A DNA stretch of 64,000 bases from Microbotryum silenes-acaulis (GCA_003665825.1 QPFY01000002.1:1426001-1490000), one strand, 5' to 3'; positions 22,962 through 35,724 are shown, numbered from the stretch's first letter. The notes: generated by a model not told the origin, from the sequence alone. Numbers and translations are program-made.

Positions 22962-25824
22962 TCAAGCCTTTTCCGGCTTCTTGACCCTCCATGCCGAAGC
23001 CGGCAAACCTGTCAAAGCGAGCATGAACGGCATCAGCGATCAAGTTCTCTTGCCGACAGGAAGTGAGTCTTGGAAACTCACTTTGTAATCTCCTCGATGC
23101 GGGTTGGATGAAGCTGATCAAGACAAAGGCCCCGACGATGATGCACACCGACGAGACCCAGTAGTAACCGTCGCGCGTGGTGTGGCAGATCCCACCGAGG
23201 TCAGCACAGGCCGCTTTGCCGTGGTCCGAGACGCATTCTTGACCTGTCATGGAATCGGGGTCAATCACTGAATTGTCGAGGTCCAAAGTTCAAAGACTCA
23301 CTAGCTAGGACGACATTGAGCGATGTGTCCTTGATCTCACAGACCGCCGTGGAGAACGCATCGACTCCTGGGAAGGATACCCACTCTCTCGATTAGCATC
23401 ATCAGACCTTCCCCAACCCCGTCCGTCACTCACCCTTGAGTACAAAGTATCGAGGCCACGTTCCGCCCAAGTTGCTGACCGTGTTGAGCAGCTGAGGATG
23501 GCGCAACTTCTTCAATACTTTACAAAGTGAGGGAGCATCGACGGCCTACACTACTCACGGTCATATAGGTGCCGCCGATGAGAGGATCGGCAATCTGCGT
23601 GTGGAACGACGAGATGCCCACGAATTGGACGGTACTGTAAAGAGTGAAACAACGTGTGTGATCAGCCCAGGTCGCATACGTTCTGATGCGGCAGGCCCAC
23701 GAACCCACCTCGAAAAGCCCGAGCCAACAGTGCAAAAGACGACAAGCCAAAAGTAGCTGGTCGAGATGGTGCCTTGCGGGAAGAACTTGATCAACAGCAT
23801 CGACACGATCGCCCATCCAAGACGTGTCCACATCGCTATCAACCACTACGAGGCACAAAGGACACCCAATTTGATCGGATCAGCGCTAAGCTCTAACCCC
23901 GTCGAGTACAAACAGCTTGCTCTTACCGGTTTGAGCGGCTTATCCCCCTTGGACCACTTTGCAGCGAGGTAGCCAAACAGGATTTGGAAGGGAAAGTCGA
24001 TCAAGACGGCGAGCGCGAGATCCTCCTTCTTCAAACCCTTTTCCAAAAGCTTGAGCGAGGTCGCGGCATCGTTGGTCGCGGTGCCGAGCTTGGTGACGAG
24101 GTGCACAATGACGAACGTTTGAACATCTGCAAAAAAGCAACCGAGTGAGCGATCAGGTTTCTCGGACACCCCCTATAATCTCAATTTGGACTCACGCTTA
24201 AGCTTGCAGATTTCATACATGATGGAGTAGACCTTTTTGACGTCCATATCGGGATCGTCTTGCGACACCGGGTCCTGCTCACGACAACAAGGTCCGTTCA
24301 GTCGGGGCCGATGGGACTGGTTAACGGACTGGACGAGAACGAACCTCGGACTGAAAGAAGGCCAAGTAGAGTGTGACGATGATGAAAGCCACTCCCCAAA
24401 ACTTAAGGTACCCGCTGAGCGTAACGAGCGGATAATCGAGCGGTTGCGATCGGAAGTACTTGTTGCTGTGGAAACAGAGCAACACGGGAGTCCCAGTGAG
24501 AACCAAGCACATGTAAACATACGCTTCTTCAATAATAGTGGATTCACCTAAATTCGAGCGAGTTGAATGCGAGGAAGACGGTAAAGGACAAGAAATAGCC
24601 CGTGTTGAGGCCGATCGTCTGCGCCGTCGAGGCGTACGAGAGGTTGTCCTTGGAGAGAAGGGTAAGCGCCCAGCCTGTACACATGAAATTACATCAGTTC
24701 ACATGAAAGGTCATGTCGTTCTCCGCATACACCTCTTTCCTCACCATCGACAGCAATATCTGCGAATGTTGGAGCGAAATCAGCGATTCTGGCGAGATAA
24801 GCAAGCTTCCGAACCGCAGGCTACTGACCTTGAGTAGCGGCAAAGAAAACCAAGGTAAAGAAGAGAATGGTCAAGGTTTGCACGTTTGGCTCGTCCTATG
24901 GCATCGATCAAACAGAACGGGAGACGAATATTTCACGGTCAGCTCAGCAACGCTTTAGAGCAAGCACTGCACAGTGACGTGACCAACTGACCACCTCCAT
25001 GAGCTGTTGCACGTTCCCACCCATCCAAAAGAGCATGCATCCGACGACGAGCTGAATGGGCACGATCCACGACTTGCGACGACCGAGCTTGGGGGAGAAG
25101 AACGAGTCCACGATCGGGGACCACAGCAATTTGAGCGAGTACGGGTACGTGCACAGCGTGAAGAGACCGATTTGCGAGTACGACAGTTTGGCCCGGAGCA
25201 AGAAGGGGATCGAACCGAATGCTAGGCCGACGGGGATGCCTTGCAGTAGATCTGTGAGCCGTACATCACACGGTGGGGTATATCCGGATTTGACCACGTC
25301 AGCCAGTCTGCGAGCTCGTGACGGGGGTGAGACACGTTGCGACGCGTTCGCGTTCTCCGCGAGAGGGCAAATGTGACATGCATGTGACACACGAGCTGTA
25401 GCCGCAACACCGAGAGACGGGCCCCAAACTCACACAACGCAATCAACAAGGTCAAGGCCTTCCTGTCCCTCATGCTGAGTGTGCCTTCGGGCTTGTGCTC
25501 GCGGTCGTCGCCCCTCGCGTACGCCGCGGCGGCGTCGTCGTCGTGCTTCCTCGTCCACGCCTGCTCGTCCATCTGCAACCTCAACTGATCACCACGTTCG
25601 AGCAACTCGACCTCGTCCTCGACATTCTTGCCTCCTCTCGTCGCAGGTCGATTCAACATCCTGTCGGGCGAATGCGATCGGTCCAACGCGGACGACGAAC
25701 TCGTACTGGTCGCCGCCGTGGCCGAGGCGCGTGACGGGTCGGGGCGCTGGTGGGGGTGCGAAGCGGTCGTCGTCGAGTGAGCAGCAGCGGACGCAGGAGC
25801 AGTCGGTTTGGAAGGTCGGCTCAT
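22962..25824 (-). CDS. ER acetyl-CoA transporter, SLC33A1 (AT-1) family
   Basis: Major-facilitator-type membrane protein that carries acetyl-CoA into the ER lumen in characterised relatives. The N-terminal 140 residues are Ser/Thr/Ala-rich and charged, starting MSRPSKPTAPASAA. The membrane domain follows as DLLQGIPVGLAFGSIPFLL, then SKLGRRKSWIVPIQ-like, QDIAVDGWALTLL and STAQTIGLNTGYFLSF. Later segments are GTATNDAATSLKLLEKGLKK, GGTYMTLLNTVSNLGGTWPR and YYWVSSVCIIVGAFVLISF. The DLLQGIPVG, QDIAVDGWALT and LNTVSNLGGTWP motifs are diagnostic. Many short exons are inferred, and the last ends WRVKKPEKA-stop. About 12 hydrophobic segments can be counted. The start is the ATG directly before the Ser-rich segment; upstream in-frame sequence is not protein-like. 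Confidence 0.88.
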
Positions 25825-26960
25825 GATCCTGGTCACACAGCGTCCAGTCGATCCGGCTGAAGCGAAAAGAGTCCGAAGGAGAGATGTAGGCGATGCGAAC
25901 TGGAACAACGAAAGCGACTTCAAAAGCGACGCTGGTCCAAAACCGCGGGAGGAGAGCCGCATCATGCACGGACCCAAGAACCCGGACGGTCGACGGTCAG
26001 CTCTCGGCAACTCAAAATCAATCGAAAATTAGCGCGCAGAAACACACAGGGCGGCTAGATGGGTACATAGCTCGAACAGAAAAAACACCAAGCTTTCTCG
26101 ACAGGGACCAAGTAGCTCATGTCTGCGACCTGTGACACGTGCAGGATCTTCGGGCCATGGCCAAGTCGGACTCCGAGAACGGAGCAGACACCTACATGTC
26201 CATGTCGCTTGGAATTGAAGTTGGCCCCTTTCAGTTTGACCGTTCATGTAGCCTACGCATGGGAGCCAACTTTGTTTTTACAGTTCGTGTGCCCAAAGTA
26301 GGAGTCTCCCGATCGGAGCCTTCTTTCGTATGGGCTACCCTTTTACGGGTGCTTCCCACAGAGACGACTCCATCTTGGAGGTCTTTTGCCTCTAGTCGAA
26401 GACAGATGAACAAACTAGAAAATGTTCTTGGCCATGGGCGCCTTAGTGCGGCCACACCGCGAAGGTCGATAGCGAAGGTGGACTCTCGGCGGTCAGGCTT
26501 TTCCGGCCAGCACTCGTTCTTCAAATGGTGGCCATCCAAGCAGTCAGCAGGGCCACATACCGTCGGGGTTGTTACATCGATCATAATTTCATATCACAAA
26601 ACTTCTCCCGACGCGATGAAGCTGACTTTGTCTCCGACTGATCTCACAACTCAAAGTCGCGCCTCGGCGCTCGATCGGCGTGTGAGGGCATGTGGTGCCC
26701 CGCAAACCCTCAGCCAGGCTCAACCGACTCCTCCCTCTCTCCCTTCCTCCCATCCTCAACTCCCTACCCCAGCCCTTCCCACCACGCCTCCCTCACTACG
26801 CTTCGTACTAACCGCGTAAATCGTGGCGTCCTTTTCGTACCTCCTCACATCCATCCCTCAAAGCAGTCGATCGTCAGTGGTCGGCAAGCTCCTCAAATTT
26901 CCTGGCACACTCAGCCGACCGGCCCCGTCACCGTACTTTCCACTTCGTGCGTCTTCGACG
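25825..26960. other. intergenic: divergent promoter region
   Basis: About 1.1 kb between the transporter start and the DUF427 start. A C/T-rich tract at about 26700-26810 precedes the DUF427 gene, as expected for a fungal promoter or leader. Open frames such as 26139-26819 have no recognisable motif. Confidence 0.4.
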
Positions 26961-27761
26961 ATGGCCTCACAAACCCCGGAGAACGTCTGGGATTATCCTC
27001 GGTCAGTACAGGCCTTCTCAACTTGTACTATTTCCTCCTTGGAAGGCGGCGCATCACCTAATCTCTGGTCTCGTTATTGACCTGACAACGAGCCTCTGAC
27101 GATCGAGCAGACCGCCAGCGTTGGAAAAGACCCCTTTCCGACTTCGGATCGTTTGGACCGATGAGGAGGGCCAAGAGTCTGTACTGGCAGATACGACGTC
27201 GGGGTTTAGGGTCTTGGAAACGAGGTCAGTGCCGAATCCGAGTTAGTGCCCCGAGACGGCGAAAGGACGTAACATTTACTAATCACCCCCCGACCTACTA
27301 CATCCCTCCCAAGGCTGTCAACACCGAATGGCTCACCAAATCTCTGCGATCCTCATTCTGCGAAGTAAGCCTTTATCCACCTTCCTGGGCAGAGGGCCTC
27401 GTCTTTTACAATCACCACCCTGAGCTACACCTCCTTATCCTCCCTCCCGACCCAAAGGGGAAAGGCCAGGCGACCTACTACAACCTCCAGTCCCCCACCT
27501 CTTCCCAACCCCTCGCTAAAGACCGCATCTGGACTTACCCCAACCCTACCCCCCGCTTTGTGAACACCAAACAAAGACTACCTCAGTTTCTACGCCGCTT
27601 CTTCTTCCTCCAACTCGCGGTCCGAAAAAGGGAAAGGACAATGGAAGTGTTTCGTAGGGGAGGAGGAGGTTGTTCCTCAGGAGGGAGATTTTTATGGTGG
27701 GTGGAAGACGAGTTGGATTCAGGGCAAGATGAAGGGTGGGCCGGGGACTTGGGGTTGGTGA
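26961..27761 (+). pseudogene. DUF427-domain protein, probably damaged
   Basis: DUF427 proteins are small conserved proteins of unknown biochemical role. The first exon reads MASQTPENVWDYPR and splices to PPALEKTPFRLRIVW, ADTTSGFRVLETS, SHPPTYYIPPKAV and SLRSSFCE. Then come GKGQATYYNL, IWTYPNPTPRF and GDFYGGW, ending MKGGPGTWGW-stop. These are the DUF427 signatures in order. Two problems are visible. The acceptor before HPPTYY would have to end at 27282, but the bases there are AA rather than AG. Downstream of NPTPRF, the frame shifts by one base near 27587 before FYAASSS. Either the gene is decaying or the sequence has errors. The start is the ATG just before the conserved VWDYPR. It converges with the KDM3-like gene. 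Confidence 0.7.
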
Positions 27762-27934
27762 AGGGGGATCTCACTAGTGGTATTGAGCGGTTTCGACAGC
27801 GTGATCCGTTTTTCAATCATGCCGAGTTGAGGTGGTAGCGACGCCGAGCTCGTAATGAAGCAAATCATATATACTTCCAATCTAATAATGAAGACTCCTG
27901 CTTTCCAAGTCAATCAATTCCCACCCAAGCCAAA

Positions 27935-30900
27935 TCAACCGCTCCCCCCTTCACCTCCACTTCCACCAGAGGAAGGCAAGATCCTTTCACTCGATTTCTG
28001 TAAGACAAGGCAATCGCTGTGAAGATCAATGCTACGCTCCAAAAAACGTAGCGGGACGATCATGCCAGTCCTGCGTCTTACCCAGGCCCATAATAATTGC
28101 GTTTTGAGTTGTAGGACGTCGCTTCTCCATAGTTGGCATTCTTTGGTTAGTTCGCGGAACTCGTCCGTCACTTTTAAGGAATGAGTGAGATGAAGCGATT
28201 CAGCGCCATCACTTTCCACCTGTTCAAATGTGAGGAAATTGACTTGCCATGCCAGCACGACGCGACATTCTCGAGTGAGACAAAGTCGGAAGCGACCTTG
28301 ATACAATCCGCATAATTGCACACCTGGTGCGCGCATCTACAAGCATCATCCCGACCCAAACGCAATCATCAGCCAACTCGAATCAAGACATGTATGTGAA
28401 CTCTTTTGTATTTGACTGACCCAGCGGGTATGAATACCGCTTCGCCCGGTCGTTGCCAAATACGAAAAGGTTTGACGCCTTTTGATTCCAAGAGTTGCGT
28501 CCGGAGGTCTTGGTCAAGGAAGACGAGTTGGGAGTGGATAGGGCTGTTGCGATAGAGTTGAGAAATTAAGTCAGTCTTTAGGGTCTGAGAAGGTGAAAGG
28601 AAAGGAAAACTCAACTCGTTCATCATCAACCTCATTTGAGCGACGGGCCGGCCGTACTTTTCCGCGAAGTGTTCGTAGAGGAAATCGCGAATCTGTCATA
28701 AAACCAGCGAAGCTGTCATAATCAGCACCCACCCGACCCAACCAAAACTTTCCCGAACCCGCAACGAACGCACCTTATCAGCATCCTCGACCCTAAACAT
28801 ATCCCACGCCGCCGCACCCGCCGCACCATCCTTCCAAGGTCCAGCCCAAAGCATGACGTTGACGGCATCCGCAACGTCCATATGCAGCTTGGTCGAGCCT
28901 TGACCACCGGGTCGATCGTCCGATTCTTCGGAGAAGTAGCCTTTGGGCCCTAGGTCGGGGGGGTTGGAATTTAAGGGTGCGTGCGCGGCGAGGTTGAGGA
29001 CCCCGTCACGGCGGGTCATGGACCCCATGGGGAGGACGGACATGAACTGTTGAAGGGGGTGGAGACGGATCAGTCAGTTGAGGGATGCAAAGTGTAAGCT
29101 CAGAGAGGGAACCCACATCCGCGTATTCCCTGGGGAACGCCGACTTGAAATCCGTCGTCGGTGGCCAATCCTAGATGCAGCCAATACACAAAGCGTGAGT
29201 TCCTAGGTGACAGACAACCAAAGCCATCTCAAGTGCCTCACCTTGATCTTCCGACTAACGCCCAACGGGTTTCGCTGTCCGAACCTTTCGAAGAAGTTGG
29301 CGACCGTGGTCGTCGACGTCGTCGAATCCCCCTCGACATTACACGACGCTTCGCCGTAGGTATCGATGAAATGCTTGGGCGACCAGTCGAGGTGGAAGGT
29401 ATCGTTACCGATGTCGACGACGATGGGTTCGCGCAAGACCCAGAGATCGGCGAAGGAAAAGCGTTTCGGGTCCTCGGTCTTGACTGGGATCGGAGCGGCG
29501 GAGAACCACGATGGCGTGGGAGGAGGCGGGTCGCTGCTCTTCTCGTTGACTGCAGTGGCTTGGTGCGGGACGTAGGGGTCGACGAGCTCCTCGCTCCTCA
29601 GATACATATGAGGCCAGCTATCGGTCAGCTTTTGGTCCCCACTCGGGCGACGCAATGCGTCGAGGATGTCCTTGGATGGAGGCCGGTCAACCTCGAGCGG
29701 GTTCGACTCCTTCCATTCCTGCATGGCGACCACGAGCTGCTCGAGCTCCTGCGCATCCCTGCGCGTGTACGGGGTAAAATCTTTGCTCGAATGCGACTTG
29801 GTGCGCGGAGCGCATCGATGAAGTCGATCTTGCTGCATCGGATGAGGCTCGGAGAAGGCGCTCGCGTGACGGGTTCCGTCCTTGTCCCCTTCCACGACCG
29901 AAAGCAGGTACCGCGCGTGTCGAAGATCGGCATTACTTAACCGTTTGATGGGCTGGTCTTTCAGCTTGAGAAGTTGGTCATAGCACGACATGCACAGATC
30001 CCTGCCGCAGCACATGCACTTGTACGCGCCGCAAAAAATGACGTGCAGGCACGTGTCGCACGTCTGGCGCGCGAACAGTTCGTGGCGGATCCGCACGCAG
30101 TCCGACTTTTGTGCGTGTTCGAGCTCTTCTTTCAGCGTCGGGAGCAGATGATGAGACGCAACGGTCTTGATCCGGATCGCGTCCTCGCCGACGAAAGACC
30201 GATCAAATTCGGTTGGGAAATGGGGCACCTCGTCGTCGAGTCGAGAGGGGCGCAAGGTTCCGCGGTCAAAGTCGAGCTGATCGGCTCCGGCCTCGATGCG
30301 AGGGAAGGAGCGGATGCCTGCAAAGGAGCACCTGGAGTAGCGAGTGATGCAGTCGTGGCACTGCTGCGCCTCTTGACGGCGGATCGTGATGCAACTGCCT
30401 GTCTGCAAGACCCATTCGTCCGAGCGATCGCCTGCGCAGTTGGGAGATGAGGCGCTGGAAGTCAGCGACGGCCGTAGCTCTGACAGGCAAACAAGAGGTC
30501 CATCCCGACTTACTTTCATCTACCCACCTGCACCTGGGTAGCCCCCTCTTCGCTCTGGGCTGTTGCGGCGAAGCGATCGAAGCAGAACCGACGACAGCTT
30601 CGGTGGGCAGATATTCGGGCGACCCAGGGACCGAAGCGTTCGACACGTCCTTGGATCCCGTCGACTCGTTCGTAGGAGGCGATTCGGTGCAAGACACGAC
30701 GACGACGGAGCTGGTGTCGGACTCCCTGTCCGACGCGGTATCGGATCCTGAGTCGGATCGACTTTGACGAGGCTGGGGTGACCAGGCTTCCTCGTCACGT
30801 TTGGCTTTGGTGCGCGGTCGTTTGAGGCTCACGAGTCGAGTTGCCATCGTACTGGGCCTTTTGCTCGACTCAGCGCTTGCTTGTGGTACCACGTCTTGTG

Positions 30901-31216
30901 TGAGGTGTGGCTGGTCCCTTTGGCTATCGTGCACGGTCTCCCATTCGGGCGTGGCGGATATGGAAGTGGGGTCCATCTCGTAGTCGATCTCGCCCTCGGC
31001 GTCATCGCTGCTGCTACTGTAATCGACGAGGGAGCAGAAATTCGCAGAGAGATGCCTGGATGGATCAGTTTGATGCGAGTTGATGAAAGGTGAGGCTGTG
31101 CCCGGATGTCGTGCGCCTGCGCCTATGCCCATGAGCGCACGGGCTGTGGCAGCAACGAGCGGGCTCAAGCTGGAGGTCACGTGCGACTCGGGCGAAAAGG
31201 GCTTGAGGTGCGCCAT
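27935..31216 (-). CDS. JmjC-domain histone demethylase, KDM3/JMJD1-like
   Basis: Probable nuclear Fe(II)/2-oxoglutarate-dependent histone lysine demethylase (KDM3 relatives act on H3K9). The first 240 residues are disordered, Ser/Asp-rich and basic. A cysteine-rich segment follows (CHDCITRYSRCSFAGIR, then CDTCLHVIFCGAYKCMCC and GRDLCMSCYDQL), resembling the KDM3 zinc finger. The JmjC domain contains FKSAFPREYADFMSVLPMG, NLAAHAPLNSNPPDLGPK, STKLHMDVADAVNVMLWAG with the Fe-binding His and Asp, FIPAGCAHQVCNYADCIKVA with the third His, and DFVSLEN. Multiple introns interrupt it. The N-terminal splice junctions around 30.45-30.53 kb are unresolved. An in-frame Met at about residue 79 (MDPTSISATP) is an alternative start. 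A decayed partial copy lies at 39.4-40.3 kb, and a hAT transposon sits 436 bp upstream of the start. Confidence 0.85.
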
Positions 31217-31651
31217 GCGATCGACAGGGAGGGAAGAGGAGGAGTGAGGGGCCAGAGGGTGCTAGTTGGTTGGCTACTCTGTCGTCGTTGGATGTACTTA
31301 TGCGACGGAAAGAAGGGGCCCCTCCTATGTAACGGGTTTGGCCCCGTCGAGTTGGAGCGGCAGGAGCTGGCGTGAGCGTGGGCCACTCGCGTGAGGCAAG
31401 GGCGTCGTTGGTGGGTCGAGGTGTAATCCCACACAGGACCACAGTCGCAAAAGTAATCTCGGGATTCGAGTTGCCGTTGCGGCGACCTCTGGAGGGAATG
31501 GGAGGCACAGAGGCAAGCGAGGAGAGGGGCAACTCGCCTGGGCGGCACGCGCTCACGGTTCTGCAGCGACGGGTGGGCCGCCCCCCTCGGGTGGCGCGCA
31601 TGCGCTTAGAGTGGAGTAGGCGAGAGAAATGCCTGTTCGCTTCTGCACCTT
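31217..31651. promoter_or_regulatory. Upstream region of the KDM3-like gene, bounded by hAT copy A
   Basis: 435 bp between the demethylase start and the left terminus of hAT copy A. The transposon therefore caps this promoter region. No recognised motif; GC-rich, no gene seen. Confidence 0.4.
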
Positions 31652-31675
31652 CAGGGCTTCGCATTAGATCAGATA
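31652..31675 (+). repeat. Terminal inverted repeat of hAT copy A, left end
   Basis: 24-bp terminus, starting CAGGGC, that is the reverse complement of 35354-35377. Confidence 0.93.
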
Positions 31676-32137
31676 TGCACGTAGATATCTTTTATCTATC
31701 TATAATTTTGCCTTTTTGCGGGCTATCTATAGATCTGTCATCTACAGCAGAACAGATAGATGAAAGATATCTACGTAGATAAACGCCACTTGATAGATGA
31801 TGACTAGATGTGTGGAGGCATGCATAGATGTGCGTGTATAGATATGACAGGGCGGACCCTTGTTCCCTTGTCCTCGACACAAAAGGCCTTTGCAGCCATG
31901 ACAAGATCTCTCCAGCTGCCGCCAGAAAAACTCGACGAAGTGGCAGAATGGCAGCCGTGCCTTGTATTCTATTGACAGACGACGGAGAGCAAGTGCAAAT
32001 GAGGGAAAGCTAGAGGACTCGGTTGAAAAATCTATGAAGGGGCAGAAACAGAGAAACAGAGAGAAAATATGTTGTTGAGGGTTTATTATGTACATGGGAG
32101 AAACGAAGATTTACTCTGTGGCATACTTGGGTAGCGC

Positions 32138-34827
32138 TCAAGACGATTCTTCGTCCGTGTCTGAGAGTTCCAGCTCCTCAATCGGCGAATTTTGCGAGAG
32201 CGAGGTCGATCGCGAGGATTCTCCAGTGACGTTGTGGCGCTGCCGCTTATTCGCTTTGTGGACTGCCGAAGAACTCTTCTTTGCCACGACACGCTTCGAT
32301 GGAGCACGGAGCTTGCCTGCAAGAAAGATTATTGGGTCCTCAGTCGCTGCAAGTAGCTGGGGCTAGCATGACTCCTCTCATTTGAACTCACTTGCGATGA
32401 TGGGTCGGGCATGACGAGCAAAGCCCTCGGGGGTGCCCCCGAAGATAGGAGCGGTCGGGTTAGCCCAGCTACCGAGACACATCTTGGCGTTCAGAACTTC
32501 GGCGGAGGTGCTGTGCTGCATATAGTTGATCGTCCGGCGGCCGGTGGAGAAAGCGCGTTCCGCATCGCACGCAGTTGGTGGAATTGTGATGAAGTCAATT
32601 GCCATCTCGGCAAGAGCCTTCTGCCCTGGAATCGCACGTTGTGTCACCCAATACTTGATAGGGCACCCCTTGTAGGCGTCGTTCTTGTTCAGTCTGACGC
32701 ATCCCCTAGCCCAGTACTGGAGGAAGGCATCTGGCTCATAGTAGTTGTGAGAGCCTTGTGTGTCACCTCCTTCATCACCATACAAATCGTGGTCGGAGCA
32801 AGCATCGGAATCAATCGGGGACGGAGGACCAGCTTCGGGGATGTCCTCATAGAGAGGAAGGTACACCTTCTTGTAGATTTCATGGAGCTTCTTCTGCTTC
32901 TCATTGATATCTGTTTCGGCCCAAGCAGTTCCAGGTCGCTGAAAGAATCGCAGATGATGACGAGGATGAAAGAACATCGACCCAAATGCAGCAATCGAAT
33001 CGTCGCCAACCTTCGAGTAGTAGTTGCCCAGAACAATCAAAGCGGACTTGGCTGCGATGCGCACCATGGGAGAAGCGGTTTGAGCCTTGTTGTCAAGCAT
33101 GCCTTCAACTCGTTCGAACTCGGCGATGACATCCCAAGTGCGAGGCGTTGCATCTTGGAACTGAATCGTCAGGGTCTTGAGGTATTCGCCAATGTCAAGG
33201 AGCTCTTTAACGATATCAAGTGCGTCATCAGGAAGGGCGAATTTGTCCACGATGTTCGAGGGTGTGTCGTCGCGCGCCATATAGTAGTCGATGGCACTCG
33301 AGAACAGAACATGGCTCTGAAGGCAGAGGTGAATAGAGTTCCAACGCGTCTCGTTTTTGCGGGAAAGCTCCGTCGCCTTGGAATCGGGTCGGTCCTTGGC
33401 GGTGGCAACGACCGACTGCTGCCATCTGTGTTTGTCGGAGGATTTGACTCTCAGTCCCGAAACGTGTTGTGCAAAATCGGCGATCGTAGGAATGATGGTC
33501 ATGCATTTTCGTCGAAGGATGGGTTGAATCTTGATGCCGACCGACTCGCCCAAATCCAAAGCCTCTCTCAAGCAAGTCTTCGAATGATTGTTCACCGTAA
33601 ATTCGAATGCTGAAATGTCGTAGTCACCAGAGGCAGTCGCAATGGACAGAGCTTGAGCAATCTCGTCGTCGATCCTCTGATCTTCAGCATCCGAATCATC
33701 TTCGACGTTGGGATGACCGTCGAAAGCAGATATATGCATGCCAGTCGTGTTCTTGCGCGCCCGAGGAGTAGGCGGACGAGCAGGGGCCATGGAAAAGGCA
33801 GCGTAAAGTGCGCCCATCACTAGCTGGAGAATGTGGGCGAAGCAGCGAACTCGCATCTCGGGTCCCCACCACGAGTCATTGAGGTTCTTGTACTCCACCG
33901 CCATCTTGTTGCAGTTCGAGGCGTTGTCCATCACGAGGGTTCGAACGAGATGCGAGATCTTGAACTCTTCGACGCATTTGGCATGAAGCGACGCTGCGAG
34001 CTCTTTCCCGCCGTGGCGACCTTTCGACTCGATGAACTTGAGTGTGTGACGATGAACGACGCCATCTTGTTCATACATTACGACGACTCCGAGAACACTG
34101 ATGCAGTTGGGAGCGGTCCAACCATCGATAACCAGATGAATCCCGCGATTTCGCTTGACAAGAAATTCGCCGAATTGAACCGACAGCTCCCTATGTAGAT
34201 GAACGAGTAGCCTCTTGACGGTGTCGTGACTACCGAGGATAGCATTCACATTGGCGACGTGATAGGAGTAGGCGAGCCAGGTTTGAAGTTGGGGGTCTAC
34301 GTGGGTGAACGCTTCCTTCGAGATTGCAACGTGAAGAACGATGGATAACATGAACAACGCATTGTCGAAGATTGCAGCAGAAAGCAATGGTTGCACGCTC
34401 TGAAAGTACAAGACAGAAAAATCTTTAGTGACCTGCTGTAACAGCCTGCAAACATTATTTCAAGCGAACTAACCGTGTTCGCCCCTTCCCCCCTGGATGC
34501 CAGGGATTGTTTGATGCCCCTGTTCCAGTTCGATACGCCGTGTTGGTGTGCGGTCTGGAAGTCAACGGTTTCGCAATGAGAGGCTGGACGAGTCTTGCAC
34601 GTTGCTCGGATCTTCAATTTGCCATTCGATCGAAACACGACGACATCGAAATGATCCCACTTTCCCGAGGTCCGGGAGAAAAGGAAGGCCCGAGCAACGT
34701 CGGCGCACCTCGCTTGCAATCGGTCTTCGGGGCCAGCAGACCGAAGCTCGGTGTAGAACACTTTTGCTTCCGCCTCCGTGCTGAAGACAGTGGCGACAAG
34801 ATCTTCTGCGGTAGTAGGAGTAGCCAT
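32138..34827 (-). CDS. hAT transposase (copy A), intact
   Basis: Cut-and-paste transposase of the hAT superfamily. Three exons (34827-34474, 34399-32392, 32316-32138) with GT-AG introns give 846 residues without a stop or frameshift. The N-terminal 120 residues hold a possible zinc-binding segment (CKTRPASHC, then HQHGVSNWNRG). The catalytic triad is readable: Asp in HLVIDGWTAPN, Asp in LVMDNASNCNKM and Glu in TACDAERAFSTGRRTIN. The CFAHILQLV and NETRWNS motifs lie between. The C-terminus carries the hAT dimerisation region (AEMAIDFITIPPTACDAERA) and a short basic and acidic tail ending DTDEESS. The start ATG (MATPTTAEDLVATVF) is preferred over an in-frame ATG 44 codons upstream. An intact frame in two copies suggests recent activity. 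Confidence 0.9.
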
Positions 34828-35353
34828 GTTGTAGCAAGATGAGGAGTTTGGGGATTTATGAGCTAGAGAGGGAGAAGACGGGGAGGTACTAGAAAGGGGA
34901 GAAGTGAAACCGGCAGACGACCAGTGGCAATATGCGGACTCCAAAATCTTCTGGCTCATTTGCCCATTTCCTTTCAGGAGCTCAGGTCTCAGGCCTCATG
35001 CCTTCAAGATAAAGATAGGCAATGTTTTGCTTCGCTTCCGAGATAGAAGCCGACCGAACTAGTAGGGCACAACGGGCAGCCGGGAGGGCAGCCAGGAGGG
35101 CGGCCTCTGTCTCACCGCCACCGTTCGGAGCCAAGCCAATGACTTGATAAGATCTTGGAAACTTAAGCGGATATGCTTCTTGAATATGCTTGAACCCCTC
35201 TGACCATGGACAACCTGTCTCCTCAATGTGTATTCCTGGCAGATGCTTTAGATATCTGCGTAGTTACGTCCAAGCGTATCTGTCTATCTATGATCTATGG
35301 CCATATAGATAGATGAACGATAGTTATAGGAGGTGTAGATATAGATAGGCATC

Positions 35354-35377
35354 TATCTGATCTAATGCGAAGCCCTG
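35354..35377 (-). repeat. Terminal inverted repeat of hAT copy A, right end
   Basis: 24-bp terminus, reverse complement of 31652-31675. It is followed directly by GTCTCAAG, the reverse complement of the 8 bp that follow copy B at 50669-50676. Confidence 0.93.
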
Positions 35378-35658
35378 GTCTCAAGCCAAGCCCGCCGAGA
35401 TACCTCGGGTAGAAGAGCGATTGCGGTGAGGTCGTCAATACGATAGTTATGAGGCGAAAACCCCGGTAACTTCAAAAACTTTCGCCAAGAGCCCCGAATC
35501 ATTGCGGGCGCCTTGTGCCACTGGACGTCGAGGAGGACATCATCCAGTTGCTGTGGCCCATCTGTTGCCGAGTGAGTGACATTTGTATCGAAGAACCAGG
35601 CGTGCAAGAGGGCACGAGGCTTGTTGAGATAATAAGCAATATCTTCCTCGACAGCCAA
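35378..35658 (-). other. Fragment of an unknown open frame cut by a hAT terminus
   Basis: An open frame on the minus strand reads toward hAT copy A (segments DVQWHKAPAMIRGSWRKFL, PEVSRRAWLET) and is cut at the transposon terminus. No family was recognised. It contains no ATG near its left end, so it is a fragment. After undoing the inferred inversion, its reading frame continues beyond copy B at 50669 for 28 codons to a TAA at 50753. It may be an old gene or repeat fragment interrupted by the insertion. Confidence 0.4.
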
Positions 35659-35724
35659 ATGGGCTTCAAAATGATTTACCTTACGAGAAGACGAGGCTTC
35701 GAGTCGTGTGTACTAGGGCTGCGG

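Larger units (their letters stand above)
31652..35377 (-). mobile_element. hAT DNA transposon, copy A (full length)
   Basis: A 3,726-bp element with perfect terminal inverted repeats beginning CAGGGCTTCGCATTAGATCA and extending about 24 bp at each end. Subterminal zones are full of AGATAGAT/TATCTATC repeats, as is usual for hAT binding regions. The transposase lies on the minus strand, so the 5' end is at 35377. Every open frame of this element recurs unchanged in copy B (46943-50668), which has exactly the same length. By eye the only difference found is one base near 31679. The 8 bp on each side (TGCACCTT left, GTCTCAAG right) do not match one another, which is unexpected for a simple insertion. 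Confidence 0.93.

Noticed and set aside
32411..33613. 400-codon open frame on the plus strand inside hAT copy A (and its mirror 48707-49909 in copy B)
   Set aside because: It is the antisense shadow of the transposase exon; it has no motif and exists only because the transposase codons leave that frame open.
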